From Kalaharituber pfeilii (Eukaryota > Ascomycota > Pezizomycetes > Pezizales > Pezizaceae), in assembly GCA_015179045.1 (NCBI GenBank), contig WHUZ01000044.1:248001-312000 (forward strand): DNA of 64,000 nt. The letters run 5' to 3'. The translations under genes and the position numbers were made by a program. Position 1 is the first letter of the stretch; every line of letters starts with the position of its first letter. Below the pieces are notes generated by a model. The model was not told where the DNA came from, did no database searches, and saw nothing but the letters and a program-made list of their open reading frames with translations. Shown here piece by piece: positions 1 to 10,779 of the stretch.

Positions 1-969
1 CTCGGTTAGTGGTAAGCAGTTGAGCAGAAACATGGGACAGAGCAACGAGAGTAGTAAGCACGAGTAGGAGTGGTAACAGCTGGAGTAGTTAGTAGTACCT
101 GCAGCAGTGAAGCTGGAGTTGAACAGCAATAAGCTGAATATGATAGTAGGAATGAGCCAAATACCTAGGGGCATAGCGCCAAATTTTGTTGTGGTTGTTA
201 GATATCAGGCGTTGGATTTGTGCAGTTTTGTTGTAAAGCGTGCACCAATATGTCACATTGTGGTGAAAGACAGTAACTCCATCTCTTTGCAACAGATCGC
301 ATCCCTTTGCTCCGAAGTATTAACAGGCCTTCGGGATGCTCGGTATCTCCCTCACAGCAGCTCACCAAGTTAAACAGGCCTAGTGGTCGCGAGACAAACA
401 TCTAGACCCAGCAAGAATTGTCATATGCTGGTCCTCATCATCAATGTTTTCCTCCTGTAACCTCACTTCTTACTCACTTAGACCTACTGCAATCACCCTG
501 TACACCAGCTTGTGCACCAGACTAGCGTGGACATCAGCCACATCAGTTTGCGAACCGTTCAGGAGGTTGATAGAGAATTGTGAGTGGCTTAAACAACCTG
601 ATTGTGGTAGGAAGTGACGAATTTTGGTCAATGAGGTAACAGTGCAATTCCACTGAGAGGCATGGCATATAAGTCATGCGATTGTCCCCGATACCTCTAA
701 CGGCACTTGCACTAGGATCGCGGGCACAGCGAGGGCGATGGTTTGTGTTACTCAGAGTCCGAAAAAAAAAGATCTGCGATTCCGCCGCATAGCTATAATA
801 CAAGAGGTAAAAAATCAAAAGCTATTCTGGAAAAGTTGCGCTTGTTCAAAAAATTTCTGACTTTTGATGAGATGATTGGAATTGGACTGGCCATAGCTGG
901 GAAAATACTTGTGGCTGATTTCGTGCACAAATTCACAGGGACACCATCACGCGCACGAACAAAAGGTAA
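1..969. other. No supported gene
   Basis: I see no coding region, RNA gene or recognisable repeat here. The ORFs present are short, overlap on both strands and carry no domain signature. Confidence 0.5.
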
Positions 970-1095
970 AGCCCGATGCGAGGCTCGAACTCGCGACCTT
1001 GAGATCACCTATGGCCTTTATTCCTGTTGAACTAAATGACAGGAATGTGTCTGGGATATAAGAGTCACACGCTCTACCGACTGAGCCAACCGGGC
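970..1095 (-). tRNA. tRNA-Lys (CTT) with intron
   Basis: On the minus strand a cloverleaf can be folded. The acceptor GCCCGGT pairs with ATCGGGC, the D-arm is GCTC/GAGC, the T-arm is GCGAG/CTCGC around TTCGAGC, and the anticodon CTT lies in loop CTCTTA. The gene is 126 nt against a 73-nt mature form, so an intron of about 53 nt sits after position 37, the canonical site. The anticodon stem (TGTGA/TCTCA) has a T-T mismatch at pair 29-41. It is either a functional gene with a weakened stem or a slightly decayed copy. Confidence 0.85.
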
Positions 1096-1488
1096 TTTTG
1101 CACACCCATCTAAAAACAACGGGAATAGAAGACGGCAAGGCTGATCGCAAAAACACTATCTACTAATTGTTACTGGACTAATCAAAATATCTTCTTCCTT
1201 GCCCTGCAGCCGGTGCACCTACCGCAAGTTAGAGAATACCGCAGTAGTGACGCAGGAGACATTCTACAGCATACTCGCGATATAAGTGTATTCTTTCAGC
1301 TGGTCCCCACACATTCTTAATCAAGAACCTTCTTGTAACAAAACAGCTTGGCGGCCCACATACTAGATCTATTCCATTAACTGGCAAATTACATACTGTA
1401 CCTAAAACTTAGCTAGGGATCTTGTCTTATATATAAGCTTTCTCTATAAGTGCTTCAAGTATTATATCTTCTGTAACCTTTAATACAT

Positions 1489-1617
1489 GTACTTAGGATG
1501 GGTGATAAGGTTTGGGGATTTTTAGGCGAGAGGTTTCTGCCGTGTAGATTTAACTCTTCTTCTTTTTATATAGCACAACATCGCCATAGCCCTTAGGGCG
1601 GCATGCGATAAATGATA

Positions 1618-1645
<28 letters not shown>
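1489..1645 (+). mobile_element. F1 LINE 3'-end insert (157 bp)
   Basis: It ends in the F1 stem-loop (TCGCCATAGCCC...GGGCGGCATGCGA) and about 27 A residues. The sequence tctgtaacctttaatacat at 1470-1488 is repeated with one mismatch at 1646-1664, an unusually long target-site duplication (TSD). Confidence 0.75.
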
Positions 1646-1649
<4 letters not shown>

Positions 1650-1991
1650 TAACCTTTAGTACATTTAGGATAACCTTTATACTTAATACAATATATATTG
1701 TAAGATTTTAGAACAATTTACTTCTGGTGAGCTTGTCTTTTATTTTCGAAAGATCTCCTAACCTCTGTATTAATGTATCTAGTTTTGTTCAGGTTTGCTA
1801 GGTCAGTATATAATTTTGAAGTTGAGTTAAGAGAGAAATTTACTCTAAGAAGCTTGTTAGTAGTTGAGTAGCTTAGTTGATATAAAGTGTCACGGCCCGC
1901 GCCCTACAGCCTCCGCACACTAAGCCACGGCCGCCTCCCGCCAACAGCCGGCAAGCTCATAGAACTGGCTAGCTATAGGTAGCTAGCAAGA

Positions 1992-2048
1992 TGCCAGTAT
2001 AGCCCGCCTGCCAGTATAGCCCGCCTGCCAGTATAGCCCGCCTGCCAG
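1992..2048 (+). repeat. 17-bp minisatellite, 3.3 copies
   Basis: The unit tgccagtatagcccgcc is repeated three times head-to-tail with no mismatch, then a partial fourth unit. It lies within the putative LTR. Confidence 0.9.
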
Positions 2049-2389
2049 CCTGCCCGCTAAAGTAGTGAGTGCTATAGTGCTTTCGTCACCCTGCTCTTGC
2101 TGCTGCCCTCGTAGCTGCTTCTACCTTTGTATTATGTTTCTTAGCTAATGAGCCTATCATGTATATAAAGGCCCCATCTGGTCCTCATGTAAATAGTTCT
2201 TTCTCTCCTTGTCTGTTGTCTTGTCTTCTTAATAGACCCATATGGTTCCTCGCAGTCCATATTTTCTTGTTATTCTTGTCAATCTCTAGATCTAATTTAG
2301 TACCTGATCTTTGCCTTTTCACCATAGCCTACCATCGCCGTTGAACCGGAACCGCTGAACCGCTACCTGCGAGCCTCTCCTGTCAGGTT

Positions 2390-2447
2390 CTCGCCATAGC
2401 CCCTAGGGCGGCATGCGAGTAATGATATAAAAAAAAATAAAAAAAAA
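2390..2447 (+). mobile_element. F1 micro-insert (58 bp)
   Basis: The F1 stem-loop plus an A-rich tail, starting exactly at the base of the stem (TCGCC). The perfect 14-bp TSD tctcctgtcaggtt lies at 2376-2389 and 2448-2461. Confidence 0.93.
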
Positions 2448-2596
2448 TCTCCTGTCAGGTTTGTCAAGCCTCTGCCGTTCAGCGCTTGCAACACTTTCGT
2501 TACCCTGAACTGGTCGTATCCCTTAGCAGCACCCGCCCGCCGCCGCGCGTAAGATAAAGTATTCAAGATTACAGTAGTCAAATAGAACTTAAATAG

Positions 2597-2815
2597 GATG
2601 TAGTGAAGACTCTAATTCCGGATGCCAAGTCTTAAAGCAGCAAACAATTGCTATTAATTCCTTATTATAGATCTTATTGTTGCATTCTGCTGGTATATAC
2701 TTCTTAGAAAAGAATGTTATAGGATGTAAGATCTCTTTATTATTATATTAGCTTATAATACTAGCAGAAATATAACTAAAAGTATCTATTTCAATAATCA
2801 TTAGTCTCTTAAAGT
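2597..2815 (-). pseudogene. Ty3/gypsy RNase H fragment, RIP-degraded
   Basis: Minus-strand translation gives the hallmark gypsy RNase H stretch: IEIDTFSYISAS, a stop, then [20 protein letters not shown] and [20 protein letters not shown]. This matches the family pattern of D-x-S, HP-x-A-FFSKK-PAE and YDKELLAIV. One in-frame TAA, at a position that is usually CAA, fits C-to-T decay. The DNA is AT-rich. No RT or integrase was recognised beside it. Confidence 0.7.
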
Positions 2816-2904
2816 TAAAGTAAATAAGTATTAGTACTAAGGTAAAGGCCTTTCTTAGGTATTATTATATATAGTATTCCATGTAAAAGAGGTATTCGTC
2901 TATA

Positions 2905-3580
2905 TAAGTTTGACTATAGAAGATACAATATGAGAGTAGTCTTGTCATGACGGTATGACATGGCGGTATGCGAGCGTACCCAGAGCAGGGCTAAAATGCA
3001 GTGAGCTACGAGGTCATGTGACCGGCCCACCCCTGCTATGCCTGAAGACCTGGCGCGAACCGGTACCAAGAGCCCGTATGCATGGATACTCCTATATATC
3101 CCGACCGTACTACCAGGGGTCACCGGTAGTTCTACCTTTTGGTGCAACGGTTTGCAAGACGGTCGGTTGCAACCCGTAACAAGTCTTTAATAAAATAGTA
3201 GTAGAAGTTAGTAAATTTTAAAAAGGTATAAATATTATAAAGGTTTCTTAGAACTTTCTATTCTAAAATACAATCAACCTTAGTTAAATCTATTCAAATT
3301 TATAAGAGATAATTATACTCAGATACCTAATAGAGATTTTATAAAATTCATATTTCTCAAGTTTCTAGTTCTTCTCTCCTATGGTTTAGTTCTTTATTCC
3401 TGTCTTCAGTTCATCTTTGCTTTCGCTTATTCATTACGTAGCTTGCCTTTATGTTCTTACTGATCACCTTCTACTATATTTAATACATACAAACGTCAAT
3501 TGTTCTTATCTTGCTTGTACATTCGCATGGATAAGGTAGCACGTGGAGATAAGGGTCGTACGTGAGGCGATATCATATAT
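2905..3580. other. Unassigned, partly AT-rich
   Basis: A GC-balanced island (2935-3180) sits between AT-rich blocks. No gene is supported; it is probably decayed retrotransposon or LTR sequence. Confidence 0.3.
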
Positions 3581-3584
3581 ATAG

Positions 3585-3736
3585 ACTTTCTGTACTGTAG
3601 CCCATACAATCAACAACCTTCTTCTCTTCTCTTCTCTTCGCACTCGCACTCGTATTTGATAGTACATTCGTTCCGCCAGTTCTCACCGCTCCGGTCCATC
3701 GCAAGGCAGGAGTGGATACTATCTGTCTATCTTACA
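3585..3736 (+). repeat. LTR 3' part, partner of an inverted copy at 6.3 kb
   Basis: About 150 bp running from ctttctgtactgtag to tatcttaca. It recurs in inverted orientation at 6336-6492. The downstream frame reads MPSDPPAEDPG, which may be the start of a gag-like protein. This suggests the U5 end of an LTR element. Confidence 0.5.
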
Positions 3737-4350
3737 GCACCACACAGTACAGCCCGAAATATCGCTTTGAGGCGAATGCCCAGTGACCCCCCAGCAGAGG
3801 ACCCAGGGCTGGTGAGCCATGGTCGGCTGTACCCCCTGAGAAGCTCATAACACACATCAGCTGAGCCCACGGACAGCAAGACGGACGTTGACCAACGGGA
3901 CCACATCGATCCACAGGAGGTTTCAACACAGCAGGAGATGAAGAGACCTCAGGATCGAACCAATAGGACTCAGTCAGGGACCTGCAGTGGCCTGCCAATC
4001 ACCCGGCCTCACATCATAGCACCACACGCCGCCACCACACGGCCACCACCCACTTCAGACTAACTGGGCCGAACCCCCAACCAGCCTGCTCAAGCACAGG
4101 CAACGCCCAAACCACACTTCGACCAGAACCTCGGGCCGACCGATGGTCCAAGCGCAGCTACACGTCAGAATGGACAACATGGTAGGAACTAAGGAGAGAA
4201 TGGCGAAGGCGAGAGTAAGGAAAGCGAAAGGGGAAGAGAAGGAGATTCAGTGTCAGCCCTCTATGGGATGGAAACAAAGCGACACAGTAGCCTAAGCAGG
4301 GGAAGACAGATGATACAGGCTGGAAACGTTCAGCGACCATGTGGAAGAAG
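3737..4350 (+). other. Possible gag-like remnant
   Basis: A GC-rich, Pro/Thr/His-rich stretch between an LTR end and a solo LTR. Reading frames are broken and no zinc knuckle is visible. The gag assignment rests on position only. Confidence 0.25.
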
Positions 4351-4797
4351 TGTTATGGTTTCTACGATGATGTAGTGAATAGAGGGTGTAACTCAGGTCA
4401 ACGCTTGGTGCTTGACCTTCGAGAGGGCAGCTCCTGCTAGCCCTTCTTATAGTCAACCCTGCGTGCTTGCTGTATATTGCCATTGCTATCAAGTATCTAT
4501 GCTACCTTAACAGACCTCCAGCAGCTTCAGCAGTTCACGTAACTCTGTCAATAGCTATATCCATAGCTCCGGCCCTGACTGTTTCTCCGATGTGTGGCTG
4601 TTCCTCCGGAAACTCCGGTCCGTGCCCGAGGCACTGTCTTACTGTACAGACCATGCCGGCGTTCCTTGTGATACACATCCGTGCCCAACCCATATTTCAT
4701 TGCCACACTGTAGCTATCAGTTGATCAGGCCGAATCGTCACTAGCAGCTTTACAGGTCAATGTGGGTGGATTTCCCCTTCGCGGGTAGACCCTGACA
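4351..4797 (+). mobile_element. LTR related to the 17.1 kb solo LTR
   Basis: It starts TGTTATGG and ends CCTGACA. It is similar throughout to the LTR at 17101-17532: tctacgatgatgtag near the start, gttgatcaggccgaat near the end. The flanking five bases do not match, so it may be one LTR of a deleted element. Confidence 0.65.
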
Positions 4798-5891
4798 TTT
4801 GGTACCCGTATCAGACTGAGAGTACAGGAGTATGAAACAAGATTTTCATGAAAGAGAAGGTATACTCTTATGAATGCAGTGTGTCTTTTGGAGTAAAAGA
4901 GCATTGAGTGCACAGCAGTTGCCCATGCAAGGCAAGAACCTTGGCTAGGAATGTCCGGCACGTGATGAGAGTCATTGGTTTTTTTTTGTATGCAGGGATG
5001 AGGAAACTTCCTGGTGCATCTTGTTAGTTGAAGGATGTAGTTGATCTTGCCGCCGCTGATAAGGAGTTGGTAGATGTCCATCAGGACAACAGCAATCACT
5101 CAAGAAGCTTGGTTTGCTTCTGCTATCTCGACCACATTGAGGCGACTTGTGGCCCGGTTGATACGGTATTGACGATAGGCTACCAAGCAGCGTTCTTGTT
5201 CGGGTAGCAGGTCTTGATTACCACGTTGTGAATGGTTTTGATGTTCTGGACGCCAATAACCTGGGCAAGTTACCAATGGTCTCTGGTCTGGAACATCGAC
5301 GTGCCGCAATAGGGCCTTGCACAGCGTGTTTCACCCCTGGAGTCAGTTCAGATGATGATTATTTTCACCTATGGAACAACGTATGAGGGGGGATGCATTC
5401 TCGGCGGCTGGTGGGATGAGAAGCCAAAATGTCCTGGAAAATAGAGAAATTTAGTTTGATGAGAGTATTCACCAGAGGAAAGGAAAGCATGCCTTGAGAA
5501 TTGCAGGGATGCAACCATTCTCTGGTTTCATTCCCAGAATGATCTGGTATTACGGTCCACAAATTGCGGTCACACTAGGGGTACACCACTATCAGAATGG
5601 TTCGAACCTCCAACGTCCACTTTGGATTCTGTAAAAAGTAGGTGCCTCCGCTTGTGTCTAGAGCATAATGGCCTCGATGACGAAGATGCACTTCCCCGTG
5701 TGTGAAAGGGGTGAAGTAGGCATCCTGACACTGACACTGACAGACGCAGCTTTACCGTGCGCTACTAGACGCAACCTGTCATTATCGTCAGAATTTAGGG
5801 ATATCTCGGTCCTCCCGGCGGTAAGCCGTCGTCACGATTGTGTGAATATGGCGACATCGGCTGAGATTTGTTGATTATAGCACTTCCAGTT
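4798..5891. other. Unassigned, about 1.1 kb
   Basis: No convincing coding region or RNA gene. A 124-codon minus ORF (4725-5099) has no recognisable domain and starts inside the adjacent LTR, so I treat it as chance. Confidence 0.4.
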
Positions 5892-5957
5892 TTTTTTTTT
5901 TTTTTTTTTTTTTATATATCACGTGACCCCGCTTGCAGCTGTTCGCCATGGCAGGGC
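5892..5957 (-). mobile_element. F2 micro-insert (66 bp)
   Basis: Reverse orientation: poly(T), then the complement of CACGTGA, GCGGGG and CCCTGCCATGG. TSD agcacttcc(a/g)gtt at 5879-5891 and 5958-5970, one mismatch. Confidence 0.92.
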
Positions 5958-6335
5958 AGCACTTCCGGTTGGGCGTTCGCATAGTGCGTGAACTGCTAGC
6001 TACGAGTATGCCGGAAGGGGTCTGCATATTCACAGGCCAGGGAGGTAGCGAAAGGTTGGTGGGATGCAATGCAGTGTCTGTGCTGTGGGGCATGGATAGC
6101 CAGTGGAGGATGGAATACTGTTTAGTGGGGCGGATGGGGTGCGAGACGCTAGTCCGGTTGACTAGCGAGACGCATGATCCAAAGGGGTAGTGTCTTGCTA
6201 TGTTGGTGCTAGTCTCATGCCAAGACTCCCTAGCCTGCTGAAAGCGAGCGCAGTCTCATACGTTACCAGACGTTACATAAGCCGAACTGGCCGCTACGGC
6301 CCCATTACTAGGGTGCATCTGGATTTTACAAGCAC

Positions 6336-6492
6336 TGTAAGATAAACAGATAGTATCCACTCCTGCCTTGCGATGGACCGGAGCGGTAAGAACTGGTCAC
6401 CGAACGCGAGTGCGAGGCGAGTCCGAGAGGCGTGGGTGCGAAAAGAAGAGAAGAGAAGGTTGTTGATTGTATGTGCTACAGTACAGAAAGTG
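6336..6492 (-). repeat. LTR fragment, inverted relative to 3585-3736
   Basis: The reverse complement matches the 3.6 kb LTR end, including the shared tract around tccactcctgccttgcgatg. The two copies face each other about 2.6 kb apart. Confidence 0.55.
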
Positions 6493-7172
6493 AATGACTT
6501 CCCATGGGCGCGGATTCACAGATTCACAGGCTTATCAGTGAAAGATCACCCAGAAAATTTTTCAACCCCCCGTCCAGATTCTCAAATCTGGCAGACCCCC
6601 CTCTGCCAGATTCCAGATTCACAGAAATTTTTCACAGACGAACAAAAGGGGTTAGGTGACATAAAATTAAAACTGCATATCTTGTAATTTGCATATCTAA
6701 CCTCAGACATCAAAGAATTAATATGGCATCCCCTTAAATTGACACCGAAATACATGCCTACGCCAAAGTATCTCCACTCATACAGATGATGAGTTCGAAG
6801 AAGCTCTTTTATTAATTATTTGCTTGAGTCTATTGGGTCTTCAAATTAAGTGACAATGATGAAGGTGATTTTATTGACTTGAGCAACATTACAGCAAAAT
6901 CCACAAGGTCACACTCCCTGGCAATGTTCAGGAGTGCTAAAAAGTTGTAGTTGTGTGAGCGATAGGTGTAGATAATTTGCATGCAATAATAGGTGCATAA
7001 AGTACTTGCCTTTGTAATGGTACTGGCGCGTGATGTGCTGAGAAATTTGAGAATCTGGGAATCTGAGAATTTAGTTGTGGTTGCCATGGGAATCGGGGTC
7101 TGGCACAGAATTTGGACTAGGATCTGGGTCTGTCAATCTGCGCCAATGGGATGCCATCCAGTCTATAGATAT
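6493..7172. other. Unassigned, about 0.7 kb
   Basis: Contains short repeats of cagattctcaaatctgg/cagattccagattcacag type near 6525-6640, but no gene. Confidence 0.35.
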
Positions 7173-7231
7173 TTTTTTTTTTTTTTTTTTTTCACGTGAC
7201 CCCACTTGTAGCTGTTCGCCATGGCAGGGCG
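7173..7231 (-). mobile_element. F2 micro-insert (59 bp)
   Basis: Poly(T) plus reverse F2 stem-loop. Perfect TSD gtctatagatat at 7161-7172 and 7232-7243. Confidence 0.93.
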
Positions 7232-7393
7232 GTCTATAGATATGATATCGCCTCACGTGCTGCCCTTATCTCCACGTGCCTTCTATGCCAAGCTTGCCTT
7301 TACCCATTCCGTCGTCGCAGCACCTGTAAGCTTATCTCAACCTCCATTGCACTGCCTCGTGCATAAGCCCCTGCTGATCATTACGAAGCGATA

Positions 7394-7455
7394 TTTTTTT
7401 TTTTTTTTTTTAATATCAGTACTCGCATGCTACCCCTATGGGCTATGGCGAGGTG
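7394..7455 (-). mobile_element. F1 micro-insert (62 bp)
   Basis: Poly(T), then tactcgcatgc and gggctatggcgag, i.e. reverse F1. Perfect TSD acgaagcgata at 7383-7393 and 7456-7466. Confidence 0.93.
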
Positions 7456-7570
7456 ACGAAGCGATAAACTAACCTAACGCGATCACTGCAATGCAATAAA
7501 TGGTGCTGACAACCACAATCTGATGCAGGGAGGCGGTGCCCAGGCAAAGGTGTCATCAAAACCTCCAAGT

Positions 7571-7680
7571 GGGGGGGGTCAGTTCAAGTTGTCAAGTAAT
7601 CGTTTAGAGTTAGTAGCCACGGCATCGCCATAGCCCTTAGGGCGGTATGCGATTAATGATATAAAAAAAAAAAAAAAAAA
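7571..7680 (+). mobile_element. F1 3'-end insert (110 bp)
   Basis: About 50 bp of unique sequence precedes the F1 stem-loop and poly(A). Perfect TSD acctccaagt at 7561-7570 and 7681-7690. Confidence 0.9.
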
Positions 7681-7951
7681 ACCTCCAAGTAGTCGAACGA
7701 CCTAACTTTGTTGCCACAGATAGATACTGATAATTATTAGATTTTTGTTCACTCTCTGACAGGTCAAGCAAGGGAGCACCGCCGTATGCAGCGGTATGCC
7801 AATCGCGATCGGAGTTTTTTATCATCCTTTTTGAAGGTGCACCCCGAAGTATCATACTCTAACCCGCTCTAAATACTGACTTTCACCACAACCCGACGTG
7901 CACCACGAATCATGCAATAACGCCACAGCACCAACTTCAGGCCACAGCGCT

Positions 7952-8019
7952 CGCCCTGCCATGGCGAAAGCTGCATGCGGGGTCACGTGATATATATATA
8001 TATAAAAAAAAAAAAAAAA
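7952..8019 (+). mobile_element. F2 micro-insert (68 bp)
   Basis: F2 stem-loop, CACGTGA, a (TA)n spacer and poly(A). TSD g(g/c)ccacagcgct at 7940-7951 and 8020-8031. Confidence 0.92.
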
Positions 8020-8085
8020 GCCCACAGCGCTTATAATTAGTTGCAAGCCACGCATTCCGTGACTTCTGCACCTGCCTGATATGTT

Positions 8086-8146
8086 TTTTTTGTTTTTTTT
8101 TTTTATTTCACGTGACCCCGCTTGTAGCTGTTCGCCATGGCAGGGC
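8086..8146 (-). mobile_element. F2 micro-insert (61 bp)
   Basis: Reverse F2 with poly(T). Perfect 13-bp TSD tgcctgatatgtt at 8073-8085 and 8147-8159. Confidence 0.93.
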
Positions 8147-8159
8147 TGCCTGATATGTT

Positions 8160-8545
8160 ACACTTACCTGTCCCGTGATGGTTCCGCAGTCACGTCATGC
8201 AATGCTCATCATGTATATAACCCTGTTTGTCCTGCATCTCTTTAATCAATAGACTTGTTGGACCCAACGATACAGATCTTCTTTATTCCTTCTGCGAAGC
8301 TCTCTTCTTCTACGTGACGAAGCCCTCCTTATCCTACGCAGGAAGCCGGAATTCGGACTTAGAACAATGGATTCTGTCAATAGTTTTGTGCCTAGTACGC
8401 CCGCCGCTTGCAACCAGACTAGCCCGCCGCAATAACCAGCTGAACCCGCATGTTGCCGTTTTGAGCGCTTGGCGCGCTGCACCTAATCCCACAACTCTAC
8501 ACACTGGGTCCTCTGCTGGGAGTTCGCTGGGCAAGGAGGAAGTGA
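8160..8545 (+). mobile_element. Possible LTR remnant
   Basis: Carries an LTR-like promoter layout: TATA (tgtatataa, about 8212), a C/T-rich initiator region and tcaatagacttg. No boundaries or TSD were found. A tcctctgctggg motif near 8508 echoes, in reverse, the gag-start-like site at 3.78 kb. Confidence 0.3.
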
Positions 8546-8915
8546 AGGCAGTATCAGGTAGTTAATGGAAAAGATTACTGAGCATGAGCGAGAGTTGTTT
8601 GATTGTATAGCAAGTGCAGAAACCAATATTAGAAAGACATAAATGTAGAAAGCTTAAGATTGAAGTTAATGGGAAATGAGTAGGAACAGATAAACAGTGA
8701 ATAGGAACTTAGGGTTACGGTTAAATATGAAAGATGAAGGTGAAGAAGGTAGAAAGAATGCCCTTCTTATACCAGTTTGTGCAGCATCACCATTTCTAAT
8801 CATTTCTCATGCCCCCTGGACTTACCCTCACAGTGTGTACTATGTAACCCAGCAGTGCCTATATCACCATACGACCCTTGTGACCTGTGGCGTCTGAGCC
8901 CAGCGTCAGCACGGT

Positions 8916-10335
8916 TTTTTTTTTTTTTTTTTTTTTATTTCACGTAACCCCGCTTGCAGCTGTTTGCCATGGCAGGGTCCCTGGACCGAAGTCCTTCTGG
9001 CCCGGAGACAGGCACCTGTGCAACTACATACAAAATCGTCCCCTGTAAAAACACACAACGATACTATGACTTCGGTGATGTGGAGGAACACAAAGCGAAA
9101 GCCCAATCCCCCAAGAGAACAATTAAGCACGAATACTCAAATATCCCCCCAGAGAATCAAGCAGTCATATCCATCTCCTCCACATCCCTCCCCTTCCCCT
9201 TTCTGTCCACCTTTGTTATTCTGTCCCAGTCATACAGGCACGAGTGGTACCATTTGCCTGATAACCGTACCTTCGCTGGTGTTTGACTATCTGATTCTAC
9301 CTCCCCCTCCAGGTAGATAACAATCGAGCTAGTCTTCTTTCCCTCCCTCCTTTCTTTTCTCACCAACCATCTTGCCGCAACAATCTTCCCCATCCATGGG
9401 TTCGCCTTTTCCATCCACTCTCTTACTTTCCCAAGTTTCTTCGTCACCGCTATGCCGTGCACCACAACTGCCCGGCCAGATTGCGGGAGCCTTTCTTTCT
9501 GGGATGTTCTTGCTTTCGGAGATGATGTTGGAGGCTTCTTGTTCTGCTTGGGGGGGTTGGTACTGGACCCCCTTGCTGCGTTTTTGGATTGAGAAGCGGT
9601 GGACCTTGTTCGGTTTTTCGGTGGTGCTGCTGGAGGTGGGTTGGTTTTTTGTGCTAGGGGTGTATTTGGTGGAATGCTTTGAGAGACGATTGCTGCATAT
9701 GACAGCGGAGGTATTGTCTCTGGCTCGGTCTGTGTTTCCCCTTCCTTTTGCCTATAACTTCGCTGTGTGGGAGCATAGTTCTTGCAACGTTCCCCTTTCG
9801 CTGCTGCTGCGAGTAAATCTATGCGCTGGTGTACGTGTCCGAGATAGCCTAGGAACAAGTCTGTTGGCTCGAAGTTTGGTCTTTTCATAAGGTCTTCTAT
9901 ACATTTCTGGATATGAATAATGATATCTCCCACTGCCTCAAGCATACAAGTCATATTAACTCCACCAAGTTTTTCAATGATTGACTGGAGCAGTGGGGCC
10001 TCGAGACGAGTACTTCTGGCAAGTGTTGTCTTGGCACCTGAAGATGTGTTTTTCGGTGCCGGGCTGCCCAATGCCGCGAATCGATTGGTTCGATCCATGG
10101 TGGAAGTGCCAAGAAGTCAGGGGTAGTAGTGTGCTTGTCAACGGAGCAGGGAGCTGAAATCTCCTCAAAACTTAACCCCCAAGGGAAACTTGAGGAGTTG
10201 GGTTTTTTGGAATAAAAGTTAGATCTAAAGACTCAGCGCACTGAGAGCTTTCGATCTATGTATGTTTCACTGGGGGGGACGCTGTGGTTCCGGAGTGGCT
10301 TCCGAGTGCTCGTCCTGTCGAAGTGGTTGTCGCTG
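8916..10335 (-). mobile_element. ORF1-only non-LTR element, copy 1 (1.42 kb)
   Basis: A complete insertion with a perfect TSD (agcgtcagcacggt at 8902-8915 and 10336-10349). Read on the minus strand it has a GC-rich 5' UTR beginning gcgacaaccacttcgacagg, one ORF1, a short 3' UTR, the F2 stem-loop and poly(A). No RT, endonuclease or RNase H is present. A second element at 12261-13702 has the same plan and the same 5' end, so this is a real non-autonomous unit, mobilised in trans, most simply by LINE family B, whose tail it shares. Confidence 0.9.
9157..10098 (-). CDS. ORF1 protein of a Tad1-like non-LTR element (313 aa)
   Basis: An intact ORF starting at ATG (MDRTNRFAALGSPAPKN). Residues 30-105 may form helices. 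Residues 110-205 are Pro/Ser/Thr/Lys-rich and low complexity. Residues 208-293 form the conserved C-terminal domain seen in every ORF1 of this window (VVVHGIAV, then KTSSIVIYLEG, then a basic YDWDR end). No CCHC knuckle is visible. By family analogy ORF1p binds element RNA and packages it into the retrotransposition complex; that role is inferred. The ORF is free of stops, while its sister copy at 12.5-13.5 kb is broken, so this is the younger insertion. Confidence 0.85.
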   Translation of the reverse strand: MDRTNRFAALGSPAPKNTSSGAKTTLARSTRLEAPLLQSIIEKLGGVNMTCMLEAVGDIIIHIQKCIEDLMKRPNFEPTDLFLGYLGHVHQRIDLLAAAAKGERCKNYAPTQRSYRQKEGETQTEPETIPPLSYAAIVSQSIPPNTPLAQKTNPPPAAPPKNRTRSTASQSKNAARGSSTNPPKQNKKPPTSSPKARTSQKERLPQSGRAVVVHGIAVTKKLGKVREWMEKANPWMGKIVAARWLVRKERREGKKTSSIVIYLEGEVESDSQTPAKVRLSGKWYHSCLYDWDRITKVDRKGKGRDVEEMDMTA

Positions 10336-10349
10336 AGCGTCAGCACGGT

Positions 10350-10779
10350 AGTAGGTTCGGCGCGCTCCTACCACCGTTGTTTTCCTGTCCTGATTTGGTT
10401 ACCACCATAGGACTAATAAATTTTTTGGGGCAGGTGCGAAATGGAAGTTAATTATCAGGTCACGCTGTAACTCAATTCCTAGACCGGATTGCAAGCCAAC
10501 TTCAGCCTTTTGAACGCTCGGGATCTGGGCGCCTCGGGCTGTACTCTTTCCGACAATGAAGCTCCGAAAATCAAATATGCACGTTCCGACTGGTCCAGAC
10601 TCACCGAGTGGCGCGGGATAGTCATGATTACCAGGACCATTTGGTGACTGCCTGGCTTCTGAGTGAGTTGGAACACATATAGCCACTCAATTAACCCGTT
10701 TACTGAGCAGAACCCAGAATGCTTGGTGGCAAAGCAAGGCCATTTGGTGATCAATATACGAATGCTCCACAGGGAAGAG
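10350..10779. other. Unassigned
   Basis: No supported gene; it lies between an ORF1-only element and LINE debris. Confidence 0.35.

Larger units (their letters stand above)
1888..2575 (+). mobile_element. Probable solo LTR (gypsy-like)
   Basis: It begins TGTCACGGCC, a common start of fungal gypsy LTRs. It contains a TATA box (tatataaag, about 2161) followed by a pyrimidine-rich stretch and ttaatagacc. The right end is not certain and no TSD was found. An F1 insert lies inside at 2390-2447. Confidence 0.35.

Noticed and set aside
743..1030. 95-codon ORF overlapping the tRNA
   Set aside because: Runs through the tRNA gene, no domain, weak composition.
9372..9890. 172-codon plus-strand ORF
   Set aside because: Antisense to the intact ORF1 at 9157-10098.
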